Made by a program: the position numbers and the translations under genes. From assembly GCF_015040615.1 (NCBI RefSeq), contig NZ_CP060402.1, positions 1,922,001-1,986,000 on the forward strand: a DNA stretch of 64,000 bases. Direction: 5' to 3'. Positions 38,376-52,594 of this stretch are shown piece after piece. Under the pieces are notes generated by a model. It saw only the letters and a program-made list of their open reading frames with translations. It made no database searches and had not been told where the DNA came from. The stretch's first letter is position 1. Each line of letters opens with the position of its first letter. The stretch comes from Microbacterium sp. YJN-G. GTDB lineage: Bacteria; Actinomycetota; Actinomycetes; Actinomycetales; Microbacteriaceae.

Positions 38376-38732
38376 TCAGGCCTGACCGCGACGCTCGCGC
38401 AGCTGCGTGAGGGCGTCCTCGAGCAGCTGCTCGGCCTCCTCGTCCGTACGACGCTCCTTCACGTAGGCGAGGTGCGTCTTGTACGGCTCGGCCTTGGCGA
38501 GGGCCGGCGGGTTCTCCCTGTCACGACCGGCCGGAAGGCCGGAGTGCGGGTGATCGATCGTGTCGGGGATCTCCTCCTCAGGCAGGCCGGCGGCGAAGTG
38601 TCGCACCGTCTCGTTGCCGAGGCCGTCCCAGTAGGACACCGCGATGCGGTCGGCGTGGTAGCCGTGGTCCTGCTCCCCCATGGGGCCCGATCCGACCCGC
38701 GTGCCGCGGATCGCGTTTCCTCCCGTGGCCAT
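38376..38732 (-). CDS. rbpA: RNA polymerase-binding protein RbpA
   Basis: Actinobacterial transcription factor that binds the principal sigma factor and stabilises open complexes. The 118-residue protein starts MATGGNAIRGTRVGSGPMGE and has PEEEIPDTIDHP, AKAEPYKTHLAYVKERRTDE and a Glu/Arg-rich C-terminal helix, the sigma interaction domain. It has no cysteines, so the zinc site present in the streptomycete and mycobacterial protein is missing. It overlaps the secG stop (TGATG). Confidence 0.9.
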   Translation of the reverse strand: MATGGNAIRGTRVGSGPMGEQDHGYHADRIAVSYWDGLGNETVRHFAAGLPEEEIPDTIDHPHSGLPAGRDRENPPALAKAEPYKTHLAYVKERRTDEEAEQLLEDALTQLRERRGQA

Positions 38733-38980
38733 CAGATCACCTGGAACTTCGTGATCAGACCGAGCGCGACGATCACCACGAACCACACCAGGGCGAGGAT
38801 CACCGTGAAGCGGTTGAGGTTGCGCTCGGCGAGGCCCGACGAGCCGACGGTCGCGGACATGCCGCCGCCGAACATGTCGGACAGGCCGCCACCGCGGCCC
38901 TTGTGCAGAAGGATGAGGAGTGTCAGCAGGACGCTGCTGACACCCAGCACCACCTGAAGGACGAACTCGAGAACCACCAC
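38732..38980 (-). CDS. secG: Preprotein translocase subunit SecG
   Basis: Membrane component of the SecYEG channel. The 82-residue protein has two hydrophobic segments at about residues 1-23 and 55-80, separated by the conserved HKGRGGGLSDMFGGG loop. It follows tpiA, as usual in actinobacteria. Confidence 0.95.
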   Translation of the reverse strand: MVVLEFVLQVVLGVSSVLLTLLILLHKGRGGGLSDMFGGGMSATVGSSGLAERNLNRFTVILALVWFVVIVALGLITKFQVI

Positions 38981-39027
38981 GGGATAGAAGCCTTTCGCCA
39001 GGGCCGGAAGGCCCGCCTAGCAGTCGA

Positions 39028-39033
39028 TTATAG
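39028..39033 (-). promoter_or_regulatory. -10 box of secG-rbpA
   Basis: A consensus TATAAT on the minus strand directly after the tpiA terminator, about 48 bases before the secG ATG. It gives secG-rbpA expression independent of the glycolytic operon. Confidence 0.6.
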
Positions 39034-39060
39034 GACGAGGCGCCGGAGGCGCCCCGTCCG
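39034..39060 (-). terminator. Terminator after tpiA
   Basis: Stem ggacg / cgtcc, an A-C mismatch, then ggcgcc / ggcgcc with the loop gga, starting 2 bases after the tpiA stop. Confidence 0.8.
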
Positions 39061-39062
39061 AC

Positions 39063-39869
39063 TCACACGCCGACGTGCTTCTCGAAGCGGACGATCGCGG
39101 CGAACTCGTCGACGACGAGGCTCGCGCCGCCGACCAGCGCGCCGTCCACGTCGGGCTCCCGCAGGAAGCTGGCGATGTTGCCCGACTTCACCGATCCGCC
39201 GTAGAGCACGCGCGTGCGTGCCGCCGCGCCGTCGTCGAGCACGCGCCCGATCACCTTGCGCAGCTCGGCGCAGACCTCCTGCGCCTGGGCGGGCGTCGCG
39301 GCCTGACCGGACCCGATGGCCCAGACCGGCTCGTACGCCACGACGATGTCGGCGGATGCCGGAACCCCGTCGAGAGCCTTCTCGAGCTGACCCGCGGGCA
39401 CGGCGCTCGCGCCGAACTCCTCGAGGTCCGCGGCGGTCTCGCCGACGCAGATCACCGGAACCAGTCCGTGCTTGAGGGCGGCCTTGACCTTCGCGGCGAC
39501 GATGTCATCCGACTCGCTGTGGTACTCGCGCCGCTCGGAGTGACCGATGATGACGTACTGCACGCCCAGCTTGGACAGGAACGCCCCGGACACCTCGCCG
39601 GTGTAGGCGCCCGAGTCGTGCGCGGACAGGTCCTGCGCGCCGAGTGCGAAGGGGATCTTGTCGGCGTCGATGAGCGTCTGCACCGAGCGGATGTCGGTGA
39701 ACGGCGGGAACACGGCCACCTCGACCGAATCGCCCTCGTGCCCGGCATCCTTCAGCGTCCAGTGCAGCTTCTGCACCGTTGCGACCGCCTGAAGGTGGTC
39801 GAGATTCATCTTCCAATTCCCCGCGATCAGCGGGGTGCGCTTGTTCTGGGTCGCAGCGTTCACTGCCAT
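39063..39869 (-). CDS. tpiA: Triosephosphate isomerase
   Basis: Interconverts dihydroxyacetone phosphate and glyceraldehyde 3-phosphate. The 268-residue protein has the N-terminal GNWKMNLDH, the catalytic His region [10 protein letters not shown], the catalytic Glu in [13 protein letters not shown] and the C-terminal [11 protein letters not shown]. It overlaps pgk by 10 bases. Confidence 0.97.
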   Translation of the reverse strand: MAVNAATQNKRTPLIAGNWKMNLDHLQAVATVQKLHWTLKDAGHEGDSVEVAVFPPFTDIRSVQTLIDADKIPFALGAQDLSAHDSGAYTGEVSGAFLSKLGVQYVIIGHSERREYHSESDDIVAAKVKAALKHGLVPVICVGETAADLEEFGASAVPAGQLEKALDGVPASADIVVAYEPVWAIGSGQAATPAQAQEVCAELRKVIGRVLDDGAAARTRVLYGGSVKSGNIASFLREPDVDGALVGGASLVVDEFAAIVRFEKHVGV

Positions 39870-41074
39870 CCGAGGACCTCCAGTCCGGGTAGCTTCTTGC
39901 CTTCGAGGAACTCCAGGCTCGCGCCGCCGCCCGTCGAGATGTGACCGAACCGGTCGTCGGGGAATCCGAGCTGCCGCACCGCGGCGGCGGAGTCGCCGCC
40001 GCCGACGACGCCGAGGCCGTCGACCTTGGTCAGCGCCTGAGCGACGGCCTTGGTGCCCGCCGCGAACGCCGGGAACTCGAACACGCCCATCGGGCCGTTC
40101 CAGAACACCGTCTTCGAGTCGCGGATGGCGTCGGCGAAGCGCGCCGCCGTCTCCGGGCCGATGTCGAGTCCGATGCCGGAGGCGCCGAACGAGGTCTGCT
40201 CGATGGCATCCGCGGCGACCGTCTCGTGCTCGGCATCCGCGGCGAACGCGGAGGCGACGACCACGTCGGTGGGCAGGATGAGCTCCACGCCCCGCTCCTC
40301 GGCCTCGGCGATGTAGCCGCGCACCGTGTCGAGCTGGTCCTGCTCGAGCAGGCTCGACGCCACGGCGTGGCCCTTCGCGGCGAGGAACGTGAACAGCATG
40401 CCGCCGCCGACCAGCAGGCGATCCACGCGCGGCAGCAGGTGTGAGATCACGCCGAGCTTGTCGCTGACCTTCGAACCCCCCAGGACCACCGTGTACGGTC
40501 GCTCGGGCTTCTCGGTGAGACGGTCGAGCACGTCGAGCTCGGTGGCGATCAGGCGTCCGGCGGCCGAGGGCAGGATCTGCGCCAGGTCGTAGACGCTCGC
40601 CTGCTTGCGATGCACCACGCCGAAGCCGTCGGAGACCAGTGCGTCGCCGAGGGCCGCCAGCTCCTGGGCGAACTCCTGGCGCGTCGTGTCGTCCTTGGCC
40701 GTCTCACCCGCGTTGAAGCGCAGGTTCTCGAGCACGACGACGCCGCCGTCCTCGAGGCCGGCGACGGCGTCACGCGCGGACTGGCCGACGGTGTCGCGCG
40801 CGAACGCGACGGGCTTGCCGAGCAGCTCGGACAGTCGCTGCGCGACCGGCTCGAGGCTGTACTGCGGGTCGGGCGCCCCGTCGGGGCGGCCCAGGTGCGA
40901 GCACACGATCACACGTGCGCCTGCGTTGATCAGGGCGTTCAGGGTCGGCAGCGAGGCTCGGACACGACCATCGTCCGTTATGACCCCGTCCCGCAGGGGG
41001 ACGTTCAGGTCACAACGGACGATGACGCGCTTGCCCTCGAGTGAACCCAGCGAGTCCAGGGTGCGCAGAGTCAT
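39860..41074 (-). CDS. pgk: Phosphoglycerate kinase
   Basis: Makes ATP from 1,3-bisphosphoglycerate. The 404-residue protein has [12 protein letters not shown] near residue 15, [10 protein letters not shown], the hinge region and [14 protein letters not shown] near the C-terminus. It lies 10 bases after gap and overlaps tpiA by 10 bases. Confidence 0.97.
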   Translation of the reverse strand: MTLRTLDSLGSLEGKRVIVRCDLNVPLRDGVITDDGRVRASLPTLNALINAGARVIVCSHLGRPDGAPDPQYSLEPVAQRLSELLGKPVAFARDTVGQSARDAVAGLEDGGVVVLENLRFNAGETAKDDTTRQEFAQELAALGDALVSDGFGVVHRKQASVYDLAQILPSAAGRLIATELDVLDRLTEKPERPYTVVLGGSKVSDKLGVISHLLPRVDRLLVGGGMLFTFLAAKGHAVASSLLEQDQLDTVRGYIAEAEERGVELILPTDVVVASAFAADAEHETVAADAIEQTSFGASGIGLDIGPETAARFADAIRDSKTVFWNGPMGVFEFPAFAAGTKAVAQALTKVDGLGVVGGGDSAAAVRQLGFPDDRFGHISTGGGASLEFLEGKKLPGLEVLGWQ

Positions 41075-41084
41075 GTGTACGAGC

Positions 41085-42185
<1,101 letters not shown>

Positions 42186-42812
42186 TTACGACAGTACCAG
42201 CAGACCGGAGGTCTTCTCGCGTGCTGTTTCAAATCGCTGGGCGACGTTCTCCCAGTTGGCGATGTTCCATGCGGCCTTGATGTAGTCGGCCTTGACGTTC
42301 AGGTAGTCGAGGTAGAAGGCGTGCTCCCACATGTCGAGCTGGAACAGCGGGATGGTACCCTGCGCGGTGTTGCCCTGCTGGTCGAACAGCTGCTGGATGA
42401 TCAGTCGGGCACCGATCGGGTCCCAGCTGAGCACGGCCCAGCCCGAGCCCTGGATGCCGGCCGCAGCGGCGGCGAAGTGGGCCTGGAACTTCTCGAACGA
42501 TCCGAAGAACTCGTCGATGGCGGCCTTGAGCTCGCCCTCGGGCTGTCCGCCGCCGTTCGGGGAGAGGTTCGTCCAGAAGATGGAGTGGTTGACGTGGCCG
42601 CCGAGGTTGAAGGCCAGGTCCTTCTCGAGCTTGTTCACGTTCGCGAGGTTGCCGCTCTCGCGGGCCTCGGCGAGGGCGTCGAGCGCGGCGTTGGCGCCGG
42701 CGACGTAGGCCGCGTGGTGCTTGTCATGGTGCAGTTCCATGATCTTGCCGCTGATGTGTGGCTCGAGTGCCGCGAAGTCGTAGGGGAGGTCGGGGAGCGT
42801 GTAAGTCGCCAT
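42186..42812 (-). CDS. sodA: Superoxide dismutase (Fe/Mn family)
   Basis: The 208-residue protein has the metal ligands in HHDKHHAAYV, GGHVNHSIFW and DMWEHAFYLDYL. GGGGQ-type residues (SPNGGGQPEG) and AAAAGIQGSGWAVLSWD fit the Mn type, though metal preference cannot be fixed from sequence. It starts at MATYTLPDLP (42812), and the leader is about 75 bases if the TAGGAT box is used. Confidence 0.95.
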   Translation of the reverse strand: MATYTLPDLPYDFAALEPHISGKIMELHHDKHHAAYVAGANAALDALAEARESGNLANVNKLEKDLAFNLGGHVNHSIFWTNLSPNGGGQPEGELKAAIDEFFGSFEKFQAHFAAAAAGIQGSGWAVLSWDPIGARLIIQQLFDQQGNTAQGTIPLFQLDMWEHAFYLDYLNVKADYIKAAWNIANWENVAQRFETAREKTSGLLVLS

Positions 42813-42894
42813 GTCGATTTCATCCAATCCGCGCCGCGCCGCGGCGCTTGCCGATCTCTGCGGCGCCGTGTGCACCGTAGAGCAGACGTTTCAC

Positions 42895-42900
42895 ATCCTA
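42895..42900 (-). promoter_or_regulatory. Candidate -10 box of sodA
   Basis: TAGGAT on the minus strand in the 198-base gap between whiA and sodA. Nothing else in that gap is recognisable. Confidence 0.4.
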
Positions 42901-43010
42901 CTGATGCCAACGGACGGGGCGGAGGGAACCTTCCCCGCATGACGACGCCACCCGGCCCGGGCGTGTCGGGGCGGATGGCGTCGGTGCAGTGACTGAGGAA
43001 GCGATCGGGC

Positions 43011-44003
43011 CTAGTCGTCCAGACCGGCGGGGACGGCCGCTTCGGTGCCGGGGATCCCCTCCTGCTGCGCGCGCTTGTCCGCCATGGCGAGCAGGCGGCG
43101 AATCCGGCCGGCGACGGCATCCTTGGTGAGGGGCGGCTCGGCATGGTGCCCGAGCTCGTCCAGGCTCGCGTCGCGGTGCGCGAGGCGCAGGTTGCCTGCG
43201 GTGCGCAGGTGGTCGGGCACGTCGTCGCCGAGGATCTCCAGCGCGCGCTCCACGCGGGCGCAGGCGGCCACGGCGGCCTGCGCCGAGCGGCGCAGGTTCG
43301 CGTCGTCGAAGTTCACCAGGCGGTTGACGCCGGCGCGCACCTCGCGGCGCTGACGCATCTCCTCCCACGCCGCGGCGGTGCGTCGTGCACCGATCGCGGT
43401 GAGGATCGCGCGGATGGCCTCGCCCTCGCGGATGACCACACGCGGCAGACCGCGCACCTCGCGGGCCTTCGCTGCGACGCCCAGGCGGTGTGCGGCGCCG
43501 ACGAGCGCCATCGCGGCCTCACCGGACGGGCAGGAGACCTCGAGCATGGCCGAGCGGCCGGGCTCGCTGAGCGTGCCTGCGGCGAGGAAGGCGCCGCGCC
43601 AGATGCCGGCGAGCTCCTCGGGCGACCCGGTGGTCAGCCGGTTGGGAAGACCGCGCACCGGACGGCGACGGGCATCGAGCAGACCGGTCTGACGGGCGAG
43701 GGTCTCCCCCGCGCCGATCACGCGCACGGCCCAGCGGGCGCCATCGTTGATGCCTCCGGCCTGGGCGGTGCTCGCCTTGACCTGCGCGATCTCGGGGCGC
43801 ACGCCGTAGATCTCCGCGAGATCGCGGCTGACCCGGCGCGCCAGGGTCTCGGCGTCGACCTCCGCCTCGACGGCGACGCGGCCCGCGATGGAGTGCAGCC
43901 CACCGGCGAAGCGAAGAATGGTCGTCACCTCCGCGACACGCACCGTCGGGGGTGCGTTGCGGATGCTGACGAGCTCAGCCTTGACGTCGGTGGTTAGTGC
44001 CAC
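43011..44003 (-). CDS. whiA: WhiA, sporulation/cell division regulator
   Basis: DNA-binding protein with a LAGLIDADG-like N-terminal domain and a C-terminal helix-turn-helix. It controls sporulation genes in Streptomyces and affects division in Gram-positives generally. The 330-residue protein shows [40 protein letters not shown] sequence ([19 protein letters not shown]) and the C-terminal [20 protein letters not shown]. Length is standard. It follows rapZ in the usual order. Confidence 0.95.
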   Translation of the reverse strand: MALTTDVKAELVSIRNAPPTVRVAEVTTILRFAGGLHSIAGRVAVEAEVDAETLARRVSRDLAEIYGVRPEIAQVKASTAQAGGINDGARWAVRVIGAGETLARQTGLLDARRRPVRGLPNRLTTGSPEELAGIWRGAFLAAGTLSEPGRSAMLEVSCPSGEAAMALVGAAHRLGVAAKAREVRGLPRVVIREGEAIRAILTAIGARRTAAAWEEMRQRREVRAGVNRLVNFDDANLRRSAQAAVAACARVERALEILGDDVPDHLRTAGNLRLAHRDASLDELGHHAEPPLTKDAVAGRIRRLLAMADKRAQQEGIPGTEAAVPAGLDD

Positions 44004-44091
44004 GGGACTCCTTCACGATCCTCGCGTCGGATCGCGACGCAAGGGATCAGCCTACTAGGCCGAGAGGGCTCCCACCGACTCGGCCGGGTGC

Positions 44092-44964
44092 TCATTCGCG
44101 TCCGAGGTCGCGGTGGCGCACGTTCACGGCGACACCGGGAGCATCCGCCAGTCGTGCCGCGAGCTCCTCCGCCATCGCGACCGACCGGTGCTTGCCGCCG
44201 GTGCACCCGATGGCGACCGTGGAGTGGCTCTTGTTCTCGCGCTGGTAGCCCTCCAGCACGGGGCGCAGCATCTGCGCGTAGGCGTCGAGGAATTCGGCGG
44301 CGCCTGGACGCGACAGCACGTACTCGCGCACGTCGGCATCCTGACCGGTGTGGTCGCGCAGCTCTTCCTTCCAGAACGGATTGGGCAGGAAGCGCATGTC
44401 GGCGACGTGATCCACGTCGGTGGGCAGCCCGTATTTGAAGCCGAAGCTGAGCAGGGTCAGGCGGTGGCGTGCCGCACCCTCTTCGGCGAACATGTCGGCG
44501 ACCTGCATGGCGAGCTGGTGGATGTTCAGCGCCGAGGTGTCGATGAGCAGGTCGGCGGCCTCGCGGATCGGCGCGAGGCGGGAGCGCTCGGTGCGGATGC
44601 CGTCCAGCAGCGTGCCGTCGCCCTGCAGCGGATGCGGCCGGCGGACGGATTCGAAACGGCGCACGAGGACGTCGTCGGATGCGTCGAGGAAGAGCACCTT
44701 CACGCCGCCGCGAGAGCGCAGCGCGCGGGCGACGCCGGGGAAGTCGTCGAACAGGTTGCGGCCGCGCACGTCGACGACCGCGGCGATCTTGGGCAGGCTG
44801 CCCCCGCCCATATCGGTCAGATCGAGCAGTGGACGCAGGATCTGCGGCGGCAGGTTGTCGACGACGTACCAGCCGAGATCCTCGAGTGCATTCGCGGCCG
44901 TCGTGCGCCCTGCGCCCGACATTCCGGTGACGATGAGGAACTCGCCCTCTTCCGACGTCGACAT
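44092..44964 (-). CDS. rapZ: RapZ-family nucleotide-binding protein
   Basis: The 290-residue protein has a P-loop TGMSGAGRTTAANALEDLGW near residues 13-32 and the C-terminal GCTGGKHRSVAMAEEL motif. In enterobacteria RapZ controls glucosamine-6-phosphate synthase through small RNAs; the actinobacterial role is unclear. The P-loop has Arg in place of the usual Lys (GAGRTT), seen in actinobacterial members. It lies between uvrC and whiA, the conserved order. Confidence 0.93.
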   Translation of the reverse strand: MSTSEEGEFLIVTGMSGAGRTTAANALEDLGWYVVDNLPPQILRPLLDLTDMGGGSLPKIAAVVDVRGRNLFDDFPGVARALRSRGGVKVLFLDASDDVLVRRFESVRRPHPLQGDGTLLDGIRTERSRLAPIREAADLLIDTSALNIHQLAMQVADMFAEEGAARHRLTLLSFGFKYGLPTDVDHVADMRFLPNPFWKEELRDHTGQDADVREYVLSRPGAAEFLDAYAQMLRPVLEGYQRENKSHSTVAIGCTGGKHRSVAMAEELAARLADAPGVAVNVRHRDLGRE

Positions 44965-44989
44965 CCTCTGCTCCCTTCCCGGAACAAGC

Positions 44990-46878
44990 CTATCGACTCG
45001 GAGCGGCCCGTCCGCCAGCCAGATGGGCGTGGATGCCTGCGGCCAGGCCCGGTCCGATGCCGCTGACCTCGCTGATCTGCTCGGGGGTCGCTGCGCGCAG
45101 TGCGGTCACCGAGCCGAAGTGCTTGAGCAGTGCCTTGATCCGGGCCTCGCCGAGACCGGGGATCTCGCTGAGGACGGTGCCGATGTCGCGACGGCGACGG
45201 CGGCGCTGATGCGTGATGGCGAACCGGTGCGCCTCGTCGCGCAGTCGCTGCACGAGATACAGCGCCTCGCTGGTGCGCGGCAGGATCACCGGGAAGTCGT
45301 CATCCGGAACCCAGATCTCCTCGAGCCGCTTCGCGATCCCGCACAGCGCGATGTCGGTGCGGCCGCTGTCGCGCAGCGCCCGGGCCGCGGCCTGCACCTG
45401 CGGCTGCCCGCCGTCGACGATCAGCAGCTGCGGCTTGTAGGCGAAGCGCGGCCGGCGTCGCGCCCCGTTCTCCTCCTCAGGCTCGTCCTCGTCGCGGGGT
45501 GCGTCGACCCGGGCGAGGCGGCGCATCAGCACCTGGTACATCGAGTCGGTGTCGTCCGTGGTCTCGGCGATGTTGAAGGAACGGTACTGGTCCTTGCGAG
45601 GCAGGCCGTCCTCGAACACGACCATCGAGGCGACCACGTTCGTGCCGCCGAGGTGGGAGATGTCGAAGCACTCGATGCGCAGCGGCGCCTCGTCCATGCC
45701 CAGCGCCTCCTGCAGATCGGTCAGTGCCTGCGTCCTGGCGACGTAGTCGCTGGTGCGCCGCGTCTTGTGACGCAGCAGCGCCTGCTGGGCGTTGAGCGTG
45801 GCGGTGCGCATCAGCTCGGCACGCTGCCCGCGCTGGGCGACCGCGATCTCGACCCGCCTGCCCCGGCGCTCCCGCAGCCACTGCTCGAGTTCGGCGGCGT
45901 CGTCGGGCAGCACGGGCACGAGCACCCGGCGCGGGACGTCAGCGCCGTCACCGTACACGCGCTGCAGGATCTGGTCGACGAGCTCGGCTCCCGAGATGTC
46001 GAGCTCCTTGTCGAGGGTGAGCGAGCGCACACCGCGCACGCGCCCGCCGCGGATGACGAAGTGGTGCACGGCGGCGGACAGCTCGTCCTCGGCGATGCCG
46101 AACAGGTCCGCATCCTCGTCGGCCGGCAGCACGAGGGCGCTCTTGCCGAGGACCGCCTCGATGGCGGACAGCTTGTCGCGGTACCGTGCGGCCGATTCGT
46201 AGTCCATCGCCGCCGAGGCCGCCATCATCCGCTTGGTGAGGTCGCGGGTGAAGCGCTCGTCGCCACCGGCCATGAAGGCGATGAAGTCATCGACCATCGC
46301 CCGGTGCTCCTCGATGGTCACGGTCATCGAGCAGGGTCCGCCGCACTTGCCGATCTGACCGGGGAAGCATGGCCGCCCGGTCTGCATGGCCCGCTTGTAG
46401 CTGGCGTCGCTGCAGGTGCGGATCGGGAACGCCTTGACCATCAGATCGATGGTCTCGTGCACCGCCCACACCTTCGGATAGGGGCCGAAGTAGCGGGCCC
46501 CGGGGATCCTCCTGTTGCGGGTGACGATCACACGGGGTGCCTCATCGGCGAGCGTGATCGCCATGAACGGGTAGGACTTGTCGTCCTTGTAGCGCACGTT
46601 GAAGGGCGGATCGAACTCCTTGATCCACATGTACTCCAGCTGCAGGGAGTCGACGTCGGTGGCGACGACGGTCCATTCCACCGACGCCGCGGTGGTCACC
46701 ATGCGACGCGTGCGCTCGTGGAGCGTGCGCAGCGGTGCGAAGTAGTTCGACAGCCGCTGGCGCAGGTTCTTCGCCTTGCCGACGTAGAGCACCCGGCCGT
46801 CGGCATCCCGGAACCGGTACACCCCCGGGTCGGTGGGGATCTCTCCGGTGCGCGGTCTGTAGGGAAGGACGTCGGCCA

Positions 46879-46879
<1 letters not shown>
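44990..46879 (-). CDS. uvrC: UvrABC system subunit C
   Basis: Dual-incision endonuclease of nucleotide excision repair. The 629-residue protein has an N-terminal GIY-YIG domain ([20 protein letters not shown]), a UvrBC motif, the RNase H-like C-terminal nuclease ([34 protein letters not shown]) and a helix-hairpin-helix end ([18 protein letters not shown]). Its ATG overlaps the uvrA stop (TGATG). Confidence 0.97.
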
Positions 46880-49773
<2,894 letters not shown>

Positions 49774-49779
49774 CCGTCA

Positions 49780-49785
49780 AGTCTA
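49780..49785 (-). promoter_or_regulatory. -10 box for leaderless uvrA, overlapping a stop codon
   Basis: TAGACT on the minus strand, 6 bases before the GTG. Its first three bases are the TAG stop of the upstream membrane protein gene. Confidence 0.6.
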
Positions 49786-50337
49786 GGAGGGGTCACCGAC
49801 ACTGGGGCTGGGACGGGATCCAGGGAACGCGTGCCGGCGCTGCCTGCGCAGCATCCGCCTGCCGGCCAGGGCGACCACGAGCACGGCCGCCGCCGCGGCG
49901 AGCACCGCGATCGGGTGCGACCGCGACTGCGGCAGCAGGGACGCGAGCAGCCCCGCTGCCTGTCCCGCCGCCTGCACGACGACGAAGCGCACGGCGGTGG
50001 GCCGCAGCGCAGGAAGGGCGATGCGGGTGCGCAGCGGGACGACCAGCGACAGCGAGCCGAGCACGTGCAGCAGGTGCACGGCCGCGATCACGAGCGCGGT
50101 GCGCGCCGGATGCGGTTCGCCTGCCAGCAGCATCCCGGTCACGACGGCTGCCGCGATCCACGGGCCGCCGATCGTCGGGGCGAACGCGCCGACCGCGATC
50201 GCGCCGCCGGCGACGGCGAGCCACAGCGGCGGCGCGCCCAGGAGGGCTGCGGCCGCGAGCGCCACGGCGACGGCGGCGGCCGGCAGCACCGGGCCCGGCA
50301 CCGCCGAGCCGATCTCGAGACGGTCGTCGCGCATCAT
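49783..50337 (-). CDS. Hypothetical membrane protein at the end of the MoxR operon
   Basis: The 184-residue protein has about four or five hydrophobic segments ([20 protein letters not shown] and others) and a basic tail [12 protein letters not shown]. It overlaps the DUF58 gene by 4 bases. No family is recognised; it probably works with the MoxR group. Confidence 0.75.
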   Translation of the reverse strand: MMRDDRLEIGSAVPGPVLPAAAVAVALAAAALLGAPPLWLAVAGGAIAVGAFAPTIGGPWIAAAVVTGMLLAGEPHPARTALVIAAVHLLHVLGSLSLVVPLRTRIALPALRPTAVRFVVVQAAGQAAGLLASLLPQSRSHPIAVLAAAAAVLVVALAGRRMLRRQRRHAFPGSRPSPSVGDPS

Positions 50338-51626
50338 CGCCGCATTCCCCGTGCGGCCTGCGGTCCGCCCGTCCGCGCCAGCGCGGTCAGGCCGGCGTCA
50401 CCGTCGTCCGACCATCGCACGGTGTCGACGCCCGCCTCGCGCAGCTGGTGCAGCATGTCGTGCCGCTCGGCCTGGAGCACCTGCAGCGCCAGGTCGCGCT
50501 CGGTCGACAGGCGCACGGTGTCCAGGGCCGGCAGCACGTCGACCGCCACGACGCGATGCCCGGAGGCGCGCCAGCGCATCGCGATCTCGGCCGCCGCACC
50601 GTCGAAGAACGTCGAGAGCACATAGATGATCGATCCGTGCGGCACCGGCGGAGTGCGGCGGAACCGGGTGTCGTCGCCGGCGCGGCCGCTCGCCGAGATC
50701 TCGGCGACGAGCCGGGCGAGGTGACGCCGTCCCGAGCCGCTGCGCACCGAGCGACCGCCGTGCGCGAGGGTGTGGAAGGCGACGCGGTCGCCCTGGCCGA
50801 TGGTCGCCTCGGCGAGGGATCGTGCGGCGCTGCGCGCGTGGTCGAGCGAGGTGACGCCGCTGCGGCTGAGGTCGCCGCTCCCCCATGTCGCCACCACTTC
50901 GCCGAGATCGTCAGCCGTGTCCATCACGATCACCGCCGAGGCGTCGCTGAGGTTGTTCGTGCGGCGGATCAGCAGCTCACCGGGACGACGCGCGGCACGC
51001 GCGGTCGCCTTCCAGTCCACCCGTCGCAGCTCGTCACCCGGCGCGAACGGGTGGATGTCGCGGAAGTCGCCGCCCTGACCGGGCCGGCTGCCCTCGTGAG
51101 CGCCGTGCAGGCCGGTCAGGCGCGGCGCCAGCGGCAGCCGTGGCAGACGGCGGGCAACTGGTCGAACCGCGCGGATCGCGATGACCGGCGCCTGCGGCGC
51201 GCCGAGGACGGCGGCATCCGTGTCGATCGTGCGCACCGCGGCCTCGACGGTGGTCATCGGTCCCGAGTGCTGTGGCCGGGTGACAGCACGCAGCCGCGTC
51301 GTCCCCGGCACGAAGGCGCGGCGGCGGGTGCGCTCGGCCTGGATGACGGCGACTTCGACCATCTCGGCATCCGACCGGATGAGGATGTCGTCTACCAGCC
51401 GGCCCTCGTCCTCGACGGTCGTGCTCCGCACCTGAACCGTCACGTCGTCTCCGTCCGTGCGCGAGGTCGTCGCGAGCACCGCCCACAACGCGAGGGGCAG
51501 TCCGACGGCGACGACGTCGGGCCGGGAGAACAGGATTCCGGTGATCATCGCGGCCGGTGCCCCGATGACGGCCAGCAGCACCGCCGGGCTCGCGCGACGC
51601 CGGGGAGCAATGCCGGAAGCGGACAA
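50334..51626 (-). CDS. DUF58 domain protein of the MoxR operon
   Basis: The protein (about 430 residues) has two hydrophobic segments near the N-terminus, then the DUF58 motif GGDFRDIHPFAPGDELRRVD with WKATAR, and a von Willebrand A-like region (SAVIVMDTADDL). The start is uncertain: a TTG at 51626 just after the moxR stop gives no overlap, while the frame stays open to 51719 inside moxR. It probably forms a membrane-linked partner of MoxR. Confidence 0.82.
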   Translation of the reverse strand: MSASGIAPRRRASPAVLLAVIGAPAAMITGILFSRPDVVAVGLPLALWAVLATTSRTDGDDVTVQVRSTTVEDEGRLVDDILIRSDAEMVEVAVIQAERTRRRAFVPGTTRLRAVTRPQHSGPMTTVEAAVRTIDTDAAVLGAPQAPVIAIRAVRPVARRLPRLPLAPRLTGLHGAHEGSRPGQGGDFRDIHPFAPGDELRRVDWKATARAARRPGELLIRRTNNLSDASAVIVMDTADDLGEVVATWGSGDLSRSGVTSLDHARSAARSLAEATIGQGDRVAFHTLAHGGRSVRSGSGRRHLARLVAEISASGRAGDDTRFRRTPPVPHGSIIYVLSTFFDGAAAEIAMRWRASGHRVVAVDVLPALDTVRLSTERDLALQVLQAERHDMLHQLREAGVDTVRWSDDGDAGLTALARTGGPQAARGMRR

Positions 51627-51628
51627 GA

Positions 51629-52594
51629 TCAGCGCTGCCCGACTGCGACGCTGGGAGGCACGGCGACCGTCGCGACCAGGCTCGACACCAGCGCCGCCGG
51701 ATCGATGCCCTGTGCCCATGCCTGCGGTGTCAGCGTCAGGCGATGCGCGAGCACGGGCACCGCGATCCGCTTGATGTCGTCCGGGCGCACGTAGTCGCGT
51801 CCGTCGAGCGCTGCCAGTGCACGCCCGAGCAGTACGAGCGCCTGCGAGCCGCGCGGCGACGCGCCCACCGCGACGTGCTGGGCGGTGCGCGTGGCGGATG
51901 CGAGGGCGACGGCGTAGGCGGCGACGTCGGCGTCGACGTGGATCGCCTCGACGGCCTGCTGCACCGCCTCGAGCTCGCCCGGCCGCAGCACCGGGTCGAC
52001 GTGCGTGGCCTCCTGCCGGCGACGGAGCCGGCCGAGCACGATCTCGGTCTCACCGTGATGATCCAGGTAGCCCACCGACAGGCGCACCATGAAACGGTCC
52101 AGCTGGGCCTCGGGCAGCGCGTAGGTGCCCTCGTACTCGATCGGGTTGGCCGTCGCGATCACATGGAACGGAGGCTGCAGGGCGAAGCTGTTCCCCTCGA
52201 CGGTCACCTGCCGCTCGGCCATCGCCTCGAGCATCGCCGACTGGGTCTTCGGCGTGGTGCGGTTGATCTCGTCGGCGAGCAGCATCCCCGTGAAGATCGG
52301 CCCGGGACGGAAGACGAACTCGCCGGTGTCGGGGGCGTAGACGTACGAGCCCGTGACGTCGCCCGGAAGCATGTCGGGCGTGCACTGCAGGCGCCGGAAG
52401 GGCAGTCCGAGGGCGGCGGCGAGGCTGCGGGCGGCAACGGTCTTGCCGAGACCCGGCACGTCTTCGAACAGCACGTGCCCGCCGGCGAGGATCGTCGCGA
52501 GGGCGATCTCGAGTGCGTCGTCCATCCCGACCACCACAGTCGCGACTGCGGCACGGATGCGGTGGCCGAGACCGGCGATCTCATCGATGTTCAT
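51629..52594 (-). CDS. MoxR-family AAA+ ATPase
   Basis: The 321-residue protein has Walker A in FEDVPGLGKTVAAR, Walker B in GMLLADEINRTTPKTQSAML, and the helix-rich lid. MoxR ATPases act as chaperones that mature or activate secreted or membrane complexes. The start at 52594 (MNIDEIAGLG) overlaps the upstream stop by 4 bases. The operon context with DUF58 and DUF4129 is the common actinobacterial type. Confidence 0.93.
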   Translation of the reverse strand: MNIDEIAGLGHRIRAAVATVVVGMDDALEIALATILAGGHVLFEDVPGLGKTVAARSLAAALGLPFRRLQCTPDMLPGDVTGSYVYAPDTGEFVFRPGPIFTGMLLADEINRTTPKTQSAMLEAMAERQVTVEGNSFALQPPFHVIATANPIEYEGTYALPEAQLDRFMVRLSVGYLDHHGETEIVLGRLRRRQEATHVDPVLRPGELEAVQQAVEAIHVDADVAAYAVALASATRTAQHVAVGASPRGSQALVLLGRALAALDGRDYVRPDDIKRIAVPVLAHRLTLTPQAWAQGIDPAALVSSLVATVAVPPSVAVGQR

